Shown here piece after piece: positions 1 to 8,862 of a stretch of 16,073 nucleotides of DNA. The stretch's first letter is position 1. Each line of letters begins with the position of its first letter. The notes under the pieces are model-generated. The model saw only the letters and a list, made by a program, of their open reading frames with translations. It searched no databases and was not told the origin of the DNA. A program made the translations under genes and the position numbers. The DNA comes from an uncultured Roseburia sp. (GTDB lineage Bacteria; Bacillota_A; Clostridia; Lachnospirales; Lachnospiraceae). The DNA lies in assembly GCA_900753715.1 (NCBI GenBank), contig CAAEAE010000154.1, positions 1 through 16,073 on the forward strand, in the 5' to 3' direction.

Positions 1-228
1 AAGAGCAAATCCCTCGCTCGCCTCTTTTAACTCCTCAAGACTCATACCTGCAATATCCGCACCTTCCTCTTCAAAATAGGCACGCACTTCTTTGATATTT
101 TTACATACCACTGCCATACAGTCCTCTAAAAATTCTTCTGCCTCTTCCATTGTCTCTGCTACCGGCTCCCGAAGAATCTGCTCCTGATGTTCCAAAAAAT
201 ATTTTACGCAAATCTCATCGTATTCCAT
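1..228 (-). CDS. Small conserved hypothetical protein (3' end beyond window)
   Basis: An open minus-strand frame starts at ATG 228 and reads out of the window after 76 codons with no stop. It is not in the long-ORF set because it is truncated. The start is supported by a GGAGTAG ribosome binding site about 5 nt upstream of the ATG. The visible part is acidic and rich in Glu (MEYDEICVKYFLEHQEQI..., several Glu-Glu pairs), has no signal peptide or membrane segment, and looks helical. I do not recognise a functional family. It lies 37 bp downstream of maf on the same strand with no terminator between them, so it is probably the last visible gene of the addB-addA-maf transcript. Function unknown. 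Confidence 0.75.
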   Translation of the reverse strand, partial: MEYDEICVKYFLEHQEQILREPVAETMEEAEEFLEDCMAVVCKNIKEVRAYFEEEGADIAGMSLEELKEASEGFAL

Positions 229-265
229 TTTTACTACTCCTTTTTCTCAAGACAGTACTTTTATT

Positions 266-892
266 TTACCACAGATAAAGGTCAATTCCAAGTGCTTTAC
301 ACTCTCTGTAAATTGCCGCCACCGGAAGTCCTACCACATTATTATAGTCTCCATCGATTTTGTCAATATAAATCGCACATTTTCCCTGAATTCCATAGGC
401 GCCCGCCTTATCCATCGGTTCTCCCGTTGCAATATAACGTCTGATTTCCTCTTCCGACATCTGACGCATCGTCACCTTCGTACACTCCGCAAACGTATGC
501 TCGCCCACTCTGCCGTCTTCGCTTAAGAACACAAGTGTCACTCCGGTATACACCTCGTGCACACCTCCGGCAAGCATTGAGAGCATCCGGCAGGCATCTT
601 CTTCATCGGACGGCTTTCCAAGAATTTTCCCTTCCGCCGCCACAACCGTATCGGCTCCGATGACCAGAATGTCCTGTGGGGAAACAAGTTCCTCATGTTC
701 CTTTCCGTAACTTTTTACCATGGAAGCCACCTCGCATGCTTTCTGTTTAGAAAGCTCTTTTACCACTTCCTCCGGTCTGGTACTGTTTATCTTCTCCTCT
801 CCCTTTGCCGGGCAGATTTCAAATGACAATCCAATCTGCTCTAACAGTTCCTTCCGCCGCGGAGATGCGGATGCAAGTAATATCTGTCCCAT
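266..892 (-). CDS. maf: Maf-family nucleoside triphosphate pyrophosphatase
   Basis: A 208-aa cytosolic protein of the Maf/HAM1-like fold, which hydrolyses non-canonical or pyrimidine NTPs to NMP and PPi (nucleotide-pool sanitation; Maf was first linked to septum formation in Bacillus). The family signatures are visible: the N-terminal substrate-loop SASPRR (residues 8-13), the catalytic-acid motif IGADTVV (Asp about 81), GKP (92-94), and the C-terminal stretch GAYGIQG...NNVVGLP. Length is normal to slightly long (usual about 190-200 aa), with a short charged insertion before the GADTVV strand. The start has an AGGAG site 8 nt upstream (CGAAAGGAGAACCTGATATG). It begins 33 bp after addA on the same strand, so it is probably in the addBA operon. 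Whether it prefers dTTP/UTP (YhdE type) or other NTPs cannot be told here. Family assignment is firm. Confidence 0.95.
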   Translation of the reverse strand: MGQILLASASPRRKELLEQIGLSFEICPAKGEEKINSTRPEEVVKELSKQKACEVASMVKSYGKEHEELVSPQDILVIGADTVVAAEGKILGKPSDEEDACRMLSMLAGGVHEVYTGVTLVFLSEDGRVGEHTFAECTKVTMRQMSEEEIRRYIATGEPMDKAGAYGIQGKCAIYIDKIDGDYNNVVGLPVAAIYRECKALGIDLYLW

Positions 893-925
893 ATCAGGTT
901 CTCCTTTCGTTTCTTTTCCCGTATG

Positions 926-3900
926 TTATAACCGTATCAGCGTTCCAAGCCGAAACGAATAAATCAGTCGCTCTTTGACCCGCATGGCAGGATTTTCCTT
1001 TCCGCCGTACACACGCTCAAGTGCTTCCCCATACAGTTCCATCTGTGCCCGGTAACGGTCCACTAACTCCTTCTCACTGTCTACATGGTCTGTCTTATAA
1101 TCAAGCAGAACGATTCCGTCTTCTTCTATCCAGAAGGCATCGATGATTCCCTGAATCAAGGTCAAATCTCCTTCGAGTCCGCCCATTTCGCCTTCAAATC
1201 CAAATGTTTTCATCTCATCCTGCGTAAATCCCATCACAAACGGTTTTTCGCGGTAAAGTCTGCCCGCCTGCTCTGCACACTTCATCCGTGCCCCTGCCTC
1301 AGAATTTAGGAAACGCTCAATCAGTGCTGTTTTCACAAGGTGTTTCATTTCCGGCGTGATTTTTCCTTCCGAGAGCATTGCCTCTATCTGCTGTGCGGCG
1401 CTCTCCCCGGATGCAAACCGGTAACACTGCATTACCCGGTGCACCGCTGTTCCGCGAAGTGCTCCCTGGTTGACCTCTTCCTGCTCCTCATTCTGTTCCA
1501 TTTTTCTCACAAAAGATGGGATATACGGAACAATCGGCGGCTCTTCAAAAACAGGAACTGCCTCTTCCTCCGCTTCAAACGCTTCCTGCATCGCATAATG
1601 CTTTAACTCGGAAACCGAATATTTATTTTTGCCCCGCACATTCAAACTATGTGGATAGTTTGTTGTAAATCGTTCGTCAAATTCTTTGACCAGTTCTTCT
1701 TTTGCACTCTCAATCTGCTCCATGCAGGCAGCCTCGCCAAGCTCCTCCTCCATGCGCCCGGTAAGCTCTTTCTCTACCAGTTCCGCCACATCTGTCACCG
1801 TTATCCGGTATTTGTCCCCGTAACTGCACAATGCCGGAAGAATCCAGTCCAGATAGGTTGCCGCCCGCTCCCTGTCCAGATAGCTTAACGGCTTTCCTTC
1901 CTTATTATCTGCCGCTGCCTTAAGCTGTTCTATTTTCTCTGCTGCATCCTTTACGCATCCGGTCAGAATCAGTTTTTCTTTTGCTCTCGTAAGCGCCACA
2001 TAAAGAACACGCAGCTCCTCCCCGAGATTCTCAAGGTCAATTTGCTTTGCAATCGCACATTTTGCAATGGATGGGGATTTCACGCGGCGCTTTCCGTCCA
2101 TGTAATCCAGTCCGATACCAAGCTCCGGGTGCAGCACCATATGGCTTCTCACATCCTGTTTGTTAAAGCTTTTTCCAAGACCCGACACGAAAACAACCGG
2201 GAATTCCAGTCCTTTACTCTTGTGGATACTCATAATCCGCACCACATCCTCATTTTCTCCGGTCAAATCCGCCTCGCCGAAGTCCACATCATATTTTTGC
2301 AGTTCATCTATGTAGCGCACAAAATGAAACAGTCCCTTATAGCTGGTGTTCTCATAGGCAATCGCCTTTTCCACAAGCATATCAAGGTTTGCCCGTCTGC
2401 GGCTTCCCGCCGGCATCGCCGCCGCGTAATCCCCGTATCCGGTTTCAACCAGCAGAATTTCAATCAGCTCATGAATCGGCGTATCCGGCACAAGATTTCG
2501 GAGTTTAAGATACATTTTATAAAAATCAGACAATTTATGTTCCAGAATGCCCCAGTCATCCATTGTCCCGTCCTGTTCCTGTTTTCGCAGCATCTCACAC
2601 TCTTCCAGCACACAGGCATGAAAGCTCTCCTCCCGATGTTTTAACCGCAGGCACGCCAAGTCCTCCTCCGTAAGATTCGCCATCGGGGAACGCAGCACCG
2701 CCGCAAGCGGGATATCCTGTCTTGGATTGTCGAGAATCCGAAGCATTGCAAGCACGGTCTGCACCTCTGTCGCAGAAAAATATCCGGTGGAAGAAAGCGT
2801 ATGTGCCGGAATTCCGCTGTCATTTAGCACCGAAGCAAACGCATCCGCAAATCCGCTTAAGCTCCGCAGTAAAATCACAATGTCCGAATATTTTACCGCC
2901 CGAAGCTCGCCGGTCTGCTTATCCGTCACCTTCTGCTGCTTCATCAGCTTTCCAATCTGCATTGCCACAAGCTTTGCCTCAAGCAGCTTCTTATCCTGAT
3001 AATCGGTGTCCTCTAAGAGTTCATCCGTGTGGTCTACCAACAGGGTCTCCGCCGCAAACTGTGAAGGTGTTTCCGCCTTCGGATAGGACGCGCCCGGATA
3101 GAGTGCCGCCGCCGCATCATATTCCACATTGCCAAGGTTTTGCTTCATAATCCGAAAGAATATATCATTCGTGCACGCAAGTACCTCGTCGCGGCTTCTG
3201 AAATTCTTATGAAGGTCAATGCGCTGTTTTTCCCCCTCCTCAAGCGAATAGCTGCCATACTTTTCCATAAAAAGCTCCGGTCTTGCCAGACGGAACCGGT
3301 AGATACTCTGTTTTACATCCCCTACCATAAAAATATTGTTCTGACCGCGTCCCTCTCTCGACACCGCCCGAAGCAGGGTCTCCTGGACATAATTGCTATC
3401 CTGGTACTCATCAATCATGATTTCCTCGAAATTCTCCTGAAATTCCTCGGCAGTGCGTTTCGGCAGTCCGCTCTCCTCGTCCACCAGAATTTCCAGGGCA
3501 AAATGCTCCAAATCATGAAAATCCACCAGATTCTTCCGCCGCTTTTCGGCTGCAAATGCCTCTGCAAATTCCCCTGCAAGGCGCACTAACTCTTCTGCCA
3601 TCCTTCCCGTGTCTTTTAATCTTGCAGCCAGAATGTCCACCGGCGCAAAAAAGTACTGTCTGCACAATTTTTTGACCGCATCTTTTCCCTGTTCCCTGAG
3701 CGCCTTCACCTGTTCTAAAAGTGCCGGGTCCCCTTCAAATCCACGACTGCTCGGCAATCTGTCATAGATCAGATGCGGCAGTTCCTCCGCCAGTTCCGAA
3801 AAACGCTCACATTTTTCGATTCTTTGATATTTTTCAAGGTCACTGCGGATTGCAGGCTCGTAGCAGTACGGGCCTTCGGGCAGATTCACAAGTTCATAGG

Positions 3901-4618
3901 CATACTCCGATAATTCGGTCAGGTTGTGCATCACCGCACGGATATGACACACCAGTGTCTGCATCCAGACTGTCTCTTCCAGCTCTGTCTCATCCTTGCA
4001 GTCGTATCCTCTCACACAGTCTGCCAGCCACTGTTCCGGCCAGGGATAGCTTCTTGAGAATTCATACACCTGTAATATCATCCCTCGCACGGCGTCATCA
4101 CTCTTTGCCGACGCGTAGCCGTCCACAAATTCCAGAAACCGTATGCCCTCTTCTGTCTTTTCCTGTGCTCCCTCATAATTTTCCCGCAGTACCTTGGAAA
4201 GCACATCCTCCCGCAGGAGTTTTAACTCTCCCTCATCTCCAATCCGAAAGTTCGGCTCCAAATCTATCTCGTGAAAATGATTGCGGATGACATACAGGCA
4301 AAAACTGTCAATTGTAGTAATCTGTGCATTGTGAATCAGCGTCATCTGCCGCTGTAAATGTGCATCCATCGGATTTTTTTCCAACGCCTTTTCAATTGCA
4401 GCCCCGATGCGCTCCCGCATTTCTGCCGCCGCTGCATTTGTGAAGGTCACGATAAGAAGCTTATCGATATCAACCGGGTGCGTTTCATCCGTCACAATTC
4501 CAATGATACGCTCTACGAGTACGGCTGTCTTTCCGGAGCCTGCTGCCGCCGACACCAAAATATTGCGCCCTCTCAAATCAATGACCTGTTGTTGTTCCTT
4601 TGTCCATGAAACGCTCAT
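926..4618 (-). CDS. addA: ATP-dependent helicase/nuclease subunit A (AddA)
   Basis: A 1230-aa UvrD-like SF1A helicase fused to a C-terminal RecB-type nuclease. It is the partner of AddB in the AddAB helicase-nuclease that resects double-strand breaks for RecA loading and degrades linear foreign DNA. Seen: Walker A AAAGSGKT (residues 24-31), Walker B IDEYQDSN (about 398-407), the SIHKSKGLEFP motif (about 795), motif VI LYVALTRAKEK (about 868), and the nuclease motif LDYKTD (1172-1177) with its catalytic Asp and Lys. The length matches the Firmicute family (about 1200-1250 aa), so the gene is intact. Its ATG overlaps the addB stop codon by 4 bp (ATGA), which implies translational coupling and equal subunit dosage. 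maf follows 33 bp downstream. Confidence 0.98.
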   Translation of the reverse strand: MSVSWTKEQQQVIDLRGRNILVSAAAGSGKTAVLVERIIGIVTDETHPVDIDKLLIVTFTNAAAAEMRERIGAAIEKALEKNPMDAHLQRQMTLIHNAQITTIDSFCLYVIRNHFHEIDLEPNFRIGDEGELKLLREDVLSKVLRENYEGAQEKTEEGIRFLEFVDGYASAKSDDAVRGMILQVYEFSRSYPWPEQWLADCVRGYDCKDETELEETVWMQTLVCHIRAVMHNLTELSEYAYELVNLPEGPYCYEPAIRSDLEKYQRIEKCERFSELAEELPHLIYDRLPSSRGFEGDPALLEQVKALREQGKDAVKKLCRQYFFAPVDILAARLKDTGRMAEELVRLAGEFAEAFAAEKRRKNLVDFHDLEHFALEILVDEESGLPKRTAEEFQENFEEIMIDEYQDSNYVQETLLRAVSREGRGQNNIFMVGDVKQSIYRFRLARPELFMEKYGSYSLEEGEKQRIDLHKNFRSRDEVLACTNDIFFRIMKQNLGNVEYDAAAALYPGASYPKAETPSQFAAETLLVDHTDELLEDTDYQDKKLLEAKLVAMQIGKLMKQQKVTDKQTGELRAVKYSDIVILLRSLSGFADAFASVLNDSGIPAHTLSSTGYFSATEVQTVLAMLRILDNPRQDIPLAAVLRSPMANLTEEDLACLRLKHREESFHACVLEECEMLRKQEQDGTMDDWGILEHKLSDFYKMYLKLRNLVPDTPIHELIEILLVETGYGDYAAAMPAGSRRRANLDMLVEKAIAYENTSYKGLFHFVRYIDELQKYDVDFGEADLTGENEDVVRIMSIHKSKGLEFPVVFVSGLGKSFNKQDVRSHMVLHPELGIGLDYMDGKRRVKSPSIAKCAIAKQIDLENLGEELRVLYVALTRAKEKLILTGCVKDAAEKIEQLKAAADNKEGKPLSYLDRERAATYLDWILPALCSYGDKYRITVTDVAELVEKELTGRMEEELGEAACMEQIESAKEELVKEFDERFTTNYPHSLNVRGKNKYSVSELKHYAMQEAFEAEEEAVPVFEEPPIVPYIPSFVRKMEQNEEQEEVNQGALRGTAVHRVMQCYRFASGESAAQQIEAMLSEGKITPEMKHLVKTALIERFLNSEAGARMKCAEQAGRLYREKPFVMGFTQDEMKTFGFEGEMGGLEGDLTLIQGIIDAFWIEEDGIVLLDYKTDHVDSEKELVDRYRAQMELYGEALERVYGGKENPAMRVKERLIYSFRLGTLIRL

Positions 4619-7600
4619 TTTTCATCCCTCTCTGCCTTCATCCGCTCAAGCACAGCCTCTGCGTTGTCAAACTTATCGAGCCGCCTGTAATCACAGCCCG
4701 GCATTCTCGTGTCAAATCCGCACACCATATGATACGGACAATAGTCACAGCCGCTCCTTCCATCCAGAAGATACGGTTTTACCGACACATCGCCGTCAAA
4801 AATCTGTCTGCCCGTTTTGGCAATGATATGGTTTACATAATCAGACATCACCTGAAAATCAAAGCTGCTTGCCGTCTTTGACGTTGCCTTTAAGCTTCCG
4901 TCTGTTTTTAATGCCACCGGAATGACAGATGACGTTCCGGCAAAATCTGTGTCCATCGCCCGGTAAATTTCCGGGTCCTCGTTCACAAGTCCGTTTAGCT
5001 TCAACTGTTCTAACACTTCACGGCGGATTTCCTCCTCGGATTCTGTTCCGTCTTCCTCCACCATCGGGTCATTTACATGATAATAGAAGATTCCCGCCGG
5101 AACCGCCTTTTTCCCCGGATGCTGTTTTCCCACAAGCTCAAGTGCGGTATTCAGATAAAGCACAAGCTGAAGCTGTAATCCGTGATAAAGATTGACCAGC
5201 GAAAAGCTTGTGTTACCCGATTTGTAATCAATGATCTTCACATAGACGCTGTCGTCTGTCTCTAACAAATCGATTCGGTCAATCCGCCCCTGAAGCTGCA
5301 TTTTTTCTTCCTCGCTTAAGGTAAAACGCACCGCATCAAGGTGATTTGCACCCGAAAAGGATACCTCAAACTGTTCCGGCACAAACTTTCCTTTCTGCAC
5401 CTGTAATAGCAATGCCCACACGGTTCTGTGAAGTGTCACCTTCATCCGCTCTAACAGATAACGGTTTCTCGGGTCTTCAAAGCTGTCCGCCACATGACAT
5501 CTTCCGACTGCATATTCCATGCTCTCCTCAAGCCACTGCTCCTGCCGTTCCTTCGGGAGGTCAAACCAGGTATATTCTGATTTCTTAATACACATTGCAA
5601 AATGCTCGAGTGCATCGTGATAGATATTTCCCATATCCACCCCTGCAAATTGCTGTAATTCCCGCTCCTTAAGCTGTAAGCCGTAGCTTAGGAAATGCGC
5701 ATAGGCACACGCTGCAAACCGTTCCAGCCTTGTCACACTATTTTCAAGGGTAGTCCCATACAGTGCCCTTGTCACGGCACGGCTTACCGGTTCATCGCTG
5801 TGCACGCTCCACGCCGCATCCAAAAGACGCTTCGTCTCCTCCCGGTTTGTCTCATCGGCAAGATACCAGTTTGTCAGGGCATACCACATCTGTTTTCTGT
5901 CAGATTCCGCAGTCTCTTCCCCCTGCCGGATGCGTTGCAGCTCTTCCAAGAAAAATTTTCTTCCGCTCTTTGGCGTCAGTGCATCCTCTTCCCAGTCAAG
6001 CTCTTCGATTTCCTGTACCTGTAGTTCTGGAAACAGACGGCTTAATGTACCAATCAGATAAGAACGCCTGAGTGCCTTTCCGTCTGCATTGATTCTCGAA
6101 AAAGTGACGTAGAGATGTTCCGACGGCTTCGTCAGGTTCAAATACAGGTAAAATTTCTGGATAAATACCCGCTCTCTGGCTCCCGGTGCAAGCTCTAACT
6201 TGTGTGCCGCCATCGTCTCCCGCTCAAACTGTGAAATAATACCCCCTGCTTTTTCGCTCTTTGGCACAATTCCGTCATTTACACCGACAAAAAACAATGC
6301 GCGGATATGATTGAGACGTGTACGCTCAATATCACCTACCGTCACCTTGTCGTTACCCGGCGGAATAATGCCGACCTTTGCCGCAGAAAATCCGGCGTCA
6401 AGAATATCCGCATATTCCCGCACACTGATTTTTTCTTCCCCTAACAGTGCCGCTATTTTATCTAAAAGATCCATCACGATACGGTAAATCTGGGCATATT
6501 CCTTTGCACGCCCGGCATTTCCCGCTTCCTGATATGTCTTTTCCCGCTCTTTTAGCTGTTCTTCCATGGAAAGTTCCCGTAATAACCGGTAAATGGCATA
6601 GGTCTCCTCCCCCGCAGTGCCGCCTGAAAATGCCTCAAACAGCGGTTCAAAGAGTTCGCTGATTCGCTGTCTGATGCGGTTCATCCGCGGATACTCCTCT
6701 TTGGTTCCATCCGGCAGAACAAGTGTCCACGGCGTTTTCCAGCGTTTCCGCCCACGGATTCCTTTTGCAAGGATATAGTTTTCCATCCGGTCAATGTCCT
6801 CTCCGCTTAACGGTTCTCCGTCTTCCGGTGTCTCTTTTAAGATTCCCCCCGTCAGATTGCACCGCAGAAACCGGAAGACACTCGCATAAGAAAAATCCTG
6901 CTCCACGATTTCCAAAATTGCCCGCAGACATTCCGTAAACGGGTGAAATAAGACATTTTTTGTCTGGTCAACGAAAAATGGAATCTCAAACTGCTCAAAA
7001 ATCTCCGGCACATAGTTTGCATACTGTGCGACATCCCCGGTTACCACTGCGATTTCCTTATAACAATATCCTTCCTTTCGCACCAGCTCCGTAATCTTAC
7101 GTGCCACAAACCGCAGCTCTTCTCTTGGATTTTTTAACCCTGTAATGCTGATTTCATCTGTCTTACAATTATAGTTTTTATTTCCGGGGCGAAACAGATT
7201 CTGTTCCATAAAATAAAGCGCCGGGGCATTTGCATAGCGCATCTTTTCCCCTCCGGGCAGCACCACCGGGTCCTTTATCTCCACATGCTGCTCCATCGCA
7301 ATCCGAAGAAGCGTCTGCACCGTCTTCTTACTCATCGCAAACAGCTCGTGCACGCCTGCCGTGTGATAAAAATCTTCCCTGCTATCCATCGTCACCGACA
7401 CGACAACCTCTTTTGCCAGCTTCATGAATCGCTCCATCAGCCGGTTCTGAATCGGTGTAAAGCCCGTAAACTCGTCAAAGACAATCACACAGTCCCGCAG
7501 TATCGCAGACTCCTCCGCCACATCATAAAGCAGTCCCAATACCTCCTCTGCCGTAATAAACCGTCCCTCTTTATATTTCTCAAATTCCCGGTAAAGGGTT

Positions 7601-8079
7601 GCGATATCTTCCAGTTTCAGGCGCAGAGACTCCCCTAACGTCTCATCCTTCAAAAAATCATCCAGCACCTCCGGTGAAACATTGTACTGCACCAGCTCCG
7701 AAATCAAGGATTTCACTTCATCTACATACCCCATCTTGTTCATGTTGCCGCCAAGCACACGCAGATTTCCCTTCTGCTGTTCCGCCACCTTGCGAAGCAT
7801 CAGGTTCTTTCCCGTCTCCTCCAACACCACAAGCTCCTGTTTTCCGAGCTCATCAAACACGCGGTAAGCAAGCCTTGCAAAGCTGAGCACATCTACATTC
7901 ATAATTGCATGATTCCGCTGCATCCCTACAAGCTCCCGTTGTGTCTGCATGGTAAACTGTTCCGGCACCAGCACCAAAAAATTGCGTTCCGGCTCCCGCT
8001 CTGCCTGCTCTAGCACGCTCCGGTACAGATACCCGGATTTCCCGCTTCCCGAATTTCCAAAAATAAACTGAAGTGCCAT
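4615..8079 (-). CDS. addB: ATP-dependent helicase/nuclease subunit B (AddB)
   Basis: A 1154-aa AddB: an inactivated-helicase scaffold with its own RecB-type nuclease domain and a 4Fe-4S cluster, acting with AddA. Seen: N-terminal P-loop GNSGSGKS, nuclease motif IIDYKSGN (about residue 949), and four cysteines in the AddB iron-sulphur arrangement, one in FAACAYAHF (about 788) and three in C-x2-C-x5-C (1111, 1114, 1120). I chose ATG 8079 (MALQFIFGN...). It has an AGGAG site 5 nt upstream and puts the P-loop at the expected distance from the N-terminus. The frame is open to another ATG at 8112, but that codon has no ribosome binding site. The gene follows the type III toxin gene by 82 bp with no obvious promoter or terminator between, so transcription from the toxin locus may feed it. 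Confidence 0.97.
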   Translation of the reverse strand: MALQFIFGNSGSGKSGYLYRSVLEQAEREPERNFLVLVPEQFTMQTQRELVGMQRNHAIMNVDVLSFARLAYRVFDELGKQELVVLEETGKNLMLRKVAEQQKGNLRVLGGNMNKMGYVDEVKSLISELVQYNVSPEVLDDFLKDETLGESLRLKLEDIATLYREFEKYKEGRFITAEEVLGLLYDVAEESAILRDCVIVFDEFTGFTPIQNRLMERFMKLAKEVVVSVTMDSREDFYHTAGVHELFAMSKKTVQTLLRIAMEQHVEIKDPVVLPGGEKMRYANAPALYFMEQNLFRPGNKNYNCKTDEISITGLKNPREELRFVARKITELVRKEGYCYKEIAVVTGDVAQYANYVPEIFEQFEIPFFVDQTKNVLFHPFTECLRAILEIVEQDFSYASVFRFLRCNLTGGILKETPEDGEPLSGEDIDRMENYILAKGIRGRKRWKTPWTLVLPDGTKEEYPRMNRIRQRISELFEPLFEAFSGGTAGEETYAIYRLLRELSMEEQLKEREKTYQEAGNAGRAKEYAQIYRIVMDLLDKIAALLGEEKISVREYADILDAGFSAAKVGIIPPGNDKVTVGDIERTRLNHIRALFFVGVNDGIVPKSEKAGGIISQFERETMAAHKLELAPGARERVFIQKFYLYLNLTKPSEHLYVTFSRINADGKALRRSYLIGTLSRLFPELQVQEIEELDWEEDALTPKSGRKFFLEELQRIRQGEETAESDRKQMWYALTNWYLADETNREETKRLLDAAWSVHSDEPVSRAVTRALYGTTLENSVTRLERFAACAYAHFLSYGLQLKERELQQFAGVDMGNIYHDALEHFAMCIKKSEYTWFDLPKERQEQWLEESMEYAVGRCHVADSFEDPRNRYLLERMKVTLHRTVWALLLQVQKGKFVPEQFEVSFSGANHLDAVRFTLSEEEKMQLQGRIDRIDLLETDDSVYVKIIDYKSGNTSFSLVNLYHGLQLQLVLYLNTALELVGKQHPGKKAVPAGIFYYHVNDPMVEEDGTESEEEIRREVLEQLKLNGLVNEDPEIYRAMDTDFAGTSSVIPVALKTDGSLKATSKTASSFDFQVMSDYVNHIIAKTGRQIFDGDVSVKPYLLDGRSGCDYCPYHMVCGFDTRMPGCDYRRLDKFDNAEAVLERMKAERDEK

Positions 8080-8161
8080 CTGCTCTCCTGCCTTTCCGTT
8101 CTCTTTTTGCATTTTCTGTGCTGTTACATATTAAGTAAGCACTCAAGGGTATGCGTCGTTC

Positions 8162-8641
8162 TTATATTCCTAATTCTTTATGAAAATACTTTAATGGTGA
8201 AAAACCATATCTTCTATCAAATTCTCTTTTATGTAACAGCTTTATCCCCTTTATATGTTTCACATAATCTTCAACAAATTCTAATGATTCCCGCTTTATT
8301 CGTTCCAAATTTATCATAGTTTCATTGAATTCATCCTTATCAATAATTGCATCTGAAGAATCAATATATGCAGACTTTGCTATTATAACTATCTTACTGT
8401 AATCCAGTCCTGACTTATGCGCCTTTGATCTTGCTGTGGTTGTAAAATGAAATGTGTACTCATGTCTAATTTCTGACCTATATGGAATACAAATAAAATA
8501 ATCATAATGCGTATGAAACAATAAACAATTATACGCTCTCTGTTTTTTCTTTAAAATTTCTTTGTATGGCGGATTCGGATACGTTTTATAAAATTCATCC
8601 GTCAACCTAAGAATTTGATAATCATTCTCTGGCAGACTCAT
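8162..8641 (-). CDS. Type III toxin-antitoxin endoribonuclease toxin (CptN/TenpN-like)
   Basis: A 159-aa soluble, basic, visibly AT-rich gene, unlike the GC-richer addAB beside it. The motifs I associate with CptN/TenpN-type toxins (ToxN-like fold) are NPPYKEILKKKQRAYNCLL (residues 23-41), a YFICIPYRSEI segment (48-58), and ARSKAHKSGLDYSKIVII (70-87), a probable RNA-binding/active-site segment by analogy. Toxins of this class are sequence-specific endoribonucleases held inactive by a repeat-derived RNA and often act as abortive-infection phage defence. The context supports this independently: upstream on the same strand are a strong promoter, two 52-nt tandem repeats and an intrinsic terminator, the canonical type III order. 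The start at 8641 has an AAAGGAG site 9 nt upstream. The 82 bp to addB show no terminator. The exact subfamily (CptIN versus TenpIN) is uncertain; CptIN is favoured because it is known from Lachnospiraceae. Base composition suggests horizontal acquisition. Confidence 0.87.
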   Translation of the reverse strand: MSLPENDYQILRLTDEFYKTYPNPPYKEILKKKQRAYNCLLFHTHYDYFICIPYRSEIRHEYTFHFTTTARSKAHKSGLDYSKIVIIAKSAYIDSSDAIIDKDEFNETMINLERIKRESLEFVEDYVKHIKGIKLLHKREFDRRYGFSPLKYFHKELGI

Positions 8642-8679
8642 TCAATTTTTCTCCTTTGGGAACAACCACTCGATTGAGT

Positions 8680-8711
8680 AAAAAGAAACGAGAGACTTCT
8701 CAGCCTCTCGT
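8680..8711 (-). terminator. Intrinsic terminator between antitoxin and toxin
   Basis: On the minus strand ACGAGAGGCT and AGTCTCTCGT form a 10-bp stem (one G-U pair) closed by a GAGA tetraloop, followed by TTCTTTTT. It lies between the repeats and the toxin gene, where type III systems use partial termination to keep antitoxin RNA in excess over toxin mRNA. Confidence 0.88.
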
Positions 8712-8724
8712 AATCAGCTTCATC

Positions 8725-8828
8725 ACTCGGTCAATTTTTATTTTACCGTCCTGTCAGAACCGTCACAGGACTCATCGCTCGGTCAATTTTTATTTTACCG
8801 TCCTGTCGAAACCGTCACAGGACTCATC
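8725..8828 (-). repeat. Two 52-nt tandem antitoxin repeats
   Basis: Two adjacent 52-bp units differ at only three positions (loop TTTCG versus TTCTG, and the final base C versus T). On the minus strand each reads GATGAGTCCTGTGACGG..., then an A-rich stretch, then TTGACCGAG. Each holds a perfect 7-bp stem (GTCCTGT/ACAGGAC, 10-nt loop). The loop's CGGTT can pair with downstream GACCG, giving an H-type pseudoknot; the differing loop bases lie outside both helices. A third unit starts (GATGA) at 8724 and then diverges into the terminator. Confidence 0.93.
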
Positions 8829-8862
8829 AAGATGAAGAAGAACATCTCTGTTCTTAATCCAT

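Larger units (their letters stand above)
8680..8857 (-). ncRNA. Type III antitoxin RNA precursor
   Basis: This is the predicted antitoxin transcript, from a start about 5-6 nt downstream of the -10 box to the intrinsic terminator before the toxin gene. In order it has a 5' hairpin (AAGAACA, GAGA loop, TGTTCTT; 8838-8855), two 52-nt tandem repeats (8828-8777 and 8776-8725, read on the minus strand), a partial third repeat start (GATGA), and the terminator (8680-8711). In known type III systems the toxin cuts such a precursor at repeat boundaries and each unit binds and inhibits one toxin. No protein frame with a ribosome binding site runs through it. The role is inferred from architecture and from the toxin gene that follows. 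Processing sites cannot be read from sequence alone; the A-rich loop in each repeat is a plausible cleavage region. Confidence 0.85.

Noticed and set aside
2042..2644. 200-codon plus-strand frame inside addA
   Set aside because: Antisense shadow of a conserved coding region, rich in His/Phe/Cys, with no ribosome binding site.
8080..8161. Possible addB promoter (TTGAGT with TAATAT or TATGTA)
   Set aside because: No pair of hexamers has a spacer near 17 bp; TTGAGT and TAATAT are only about 7 bp apart.
8777..8828. Hammerhead-ribozyme-like GATGAGTCC...GGAC core in the repeats
   Set aside because: The conserved GAAA after stem II and the cleavage-site stem III are missing; the sequence after the stem is GGTAAAAT. 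Tandem repetition before a toxin gene is better explained by an RNA antitoxin.
8721..8828. Short CRISPR-like array
   Set aside because: The 52-bp units are contiguous and near-identical over their whole length, with no variable spacers and no cas genes.
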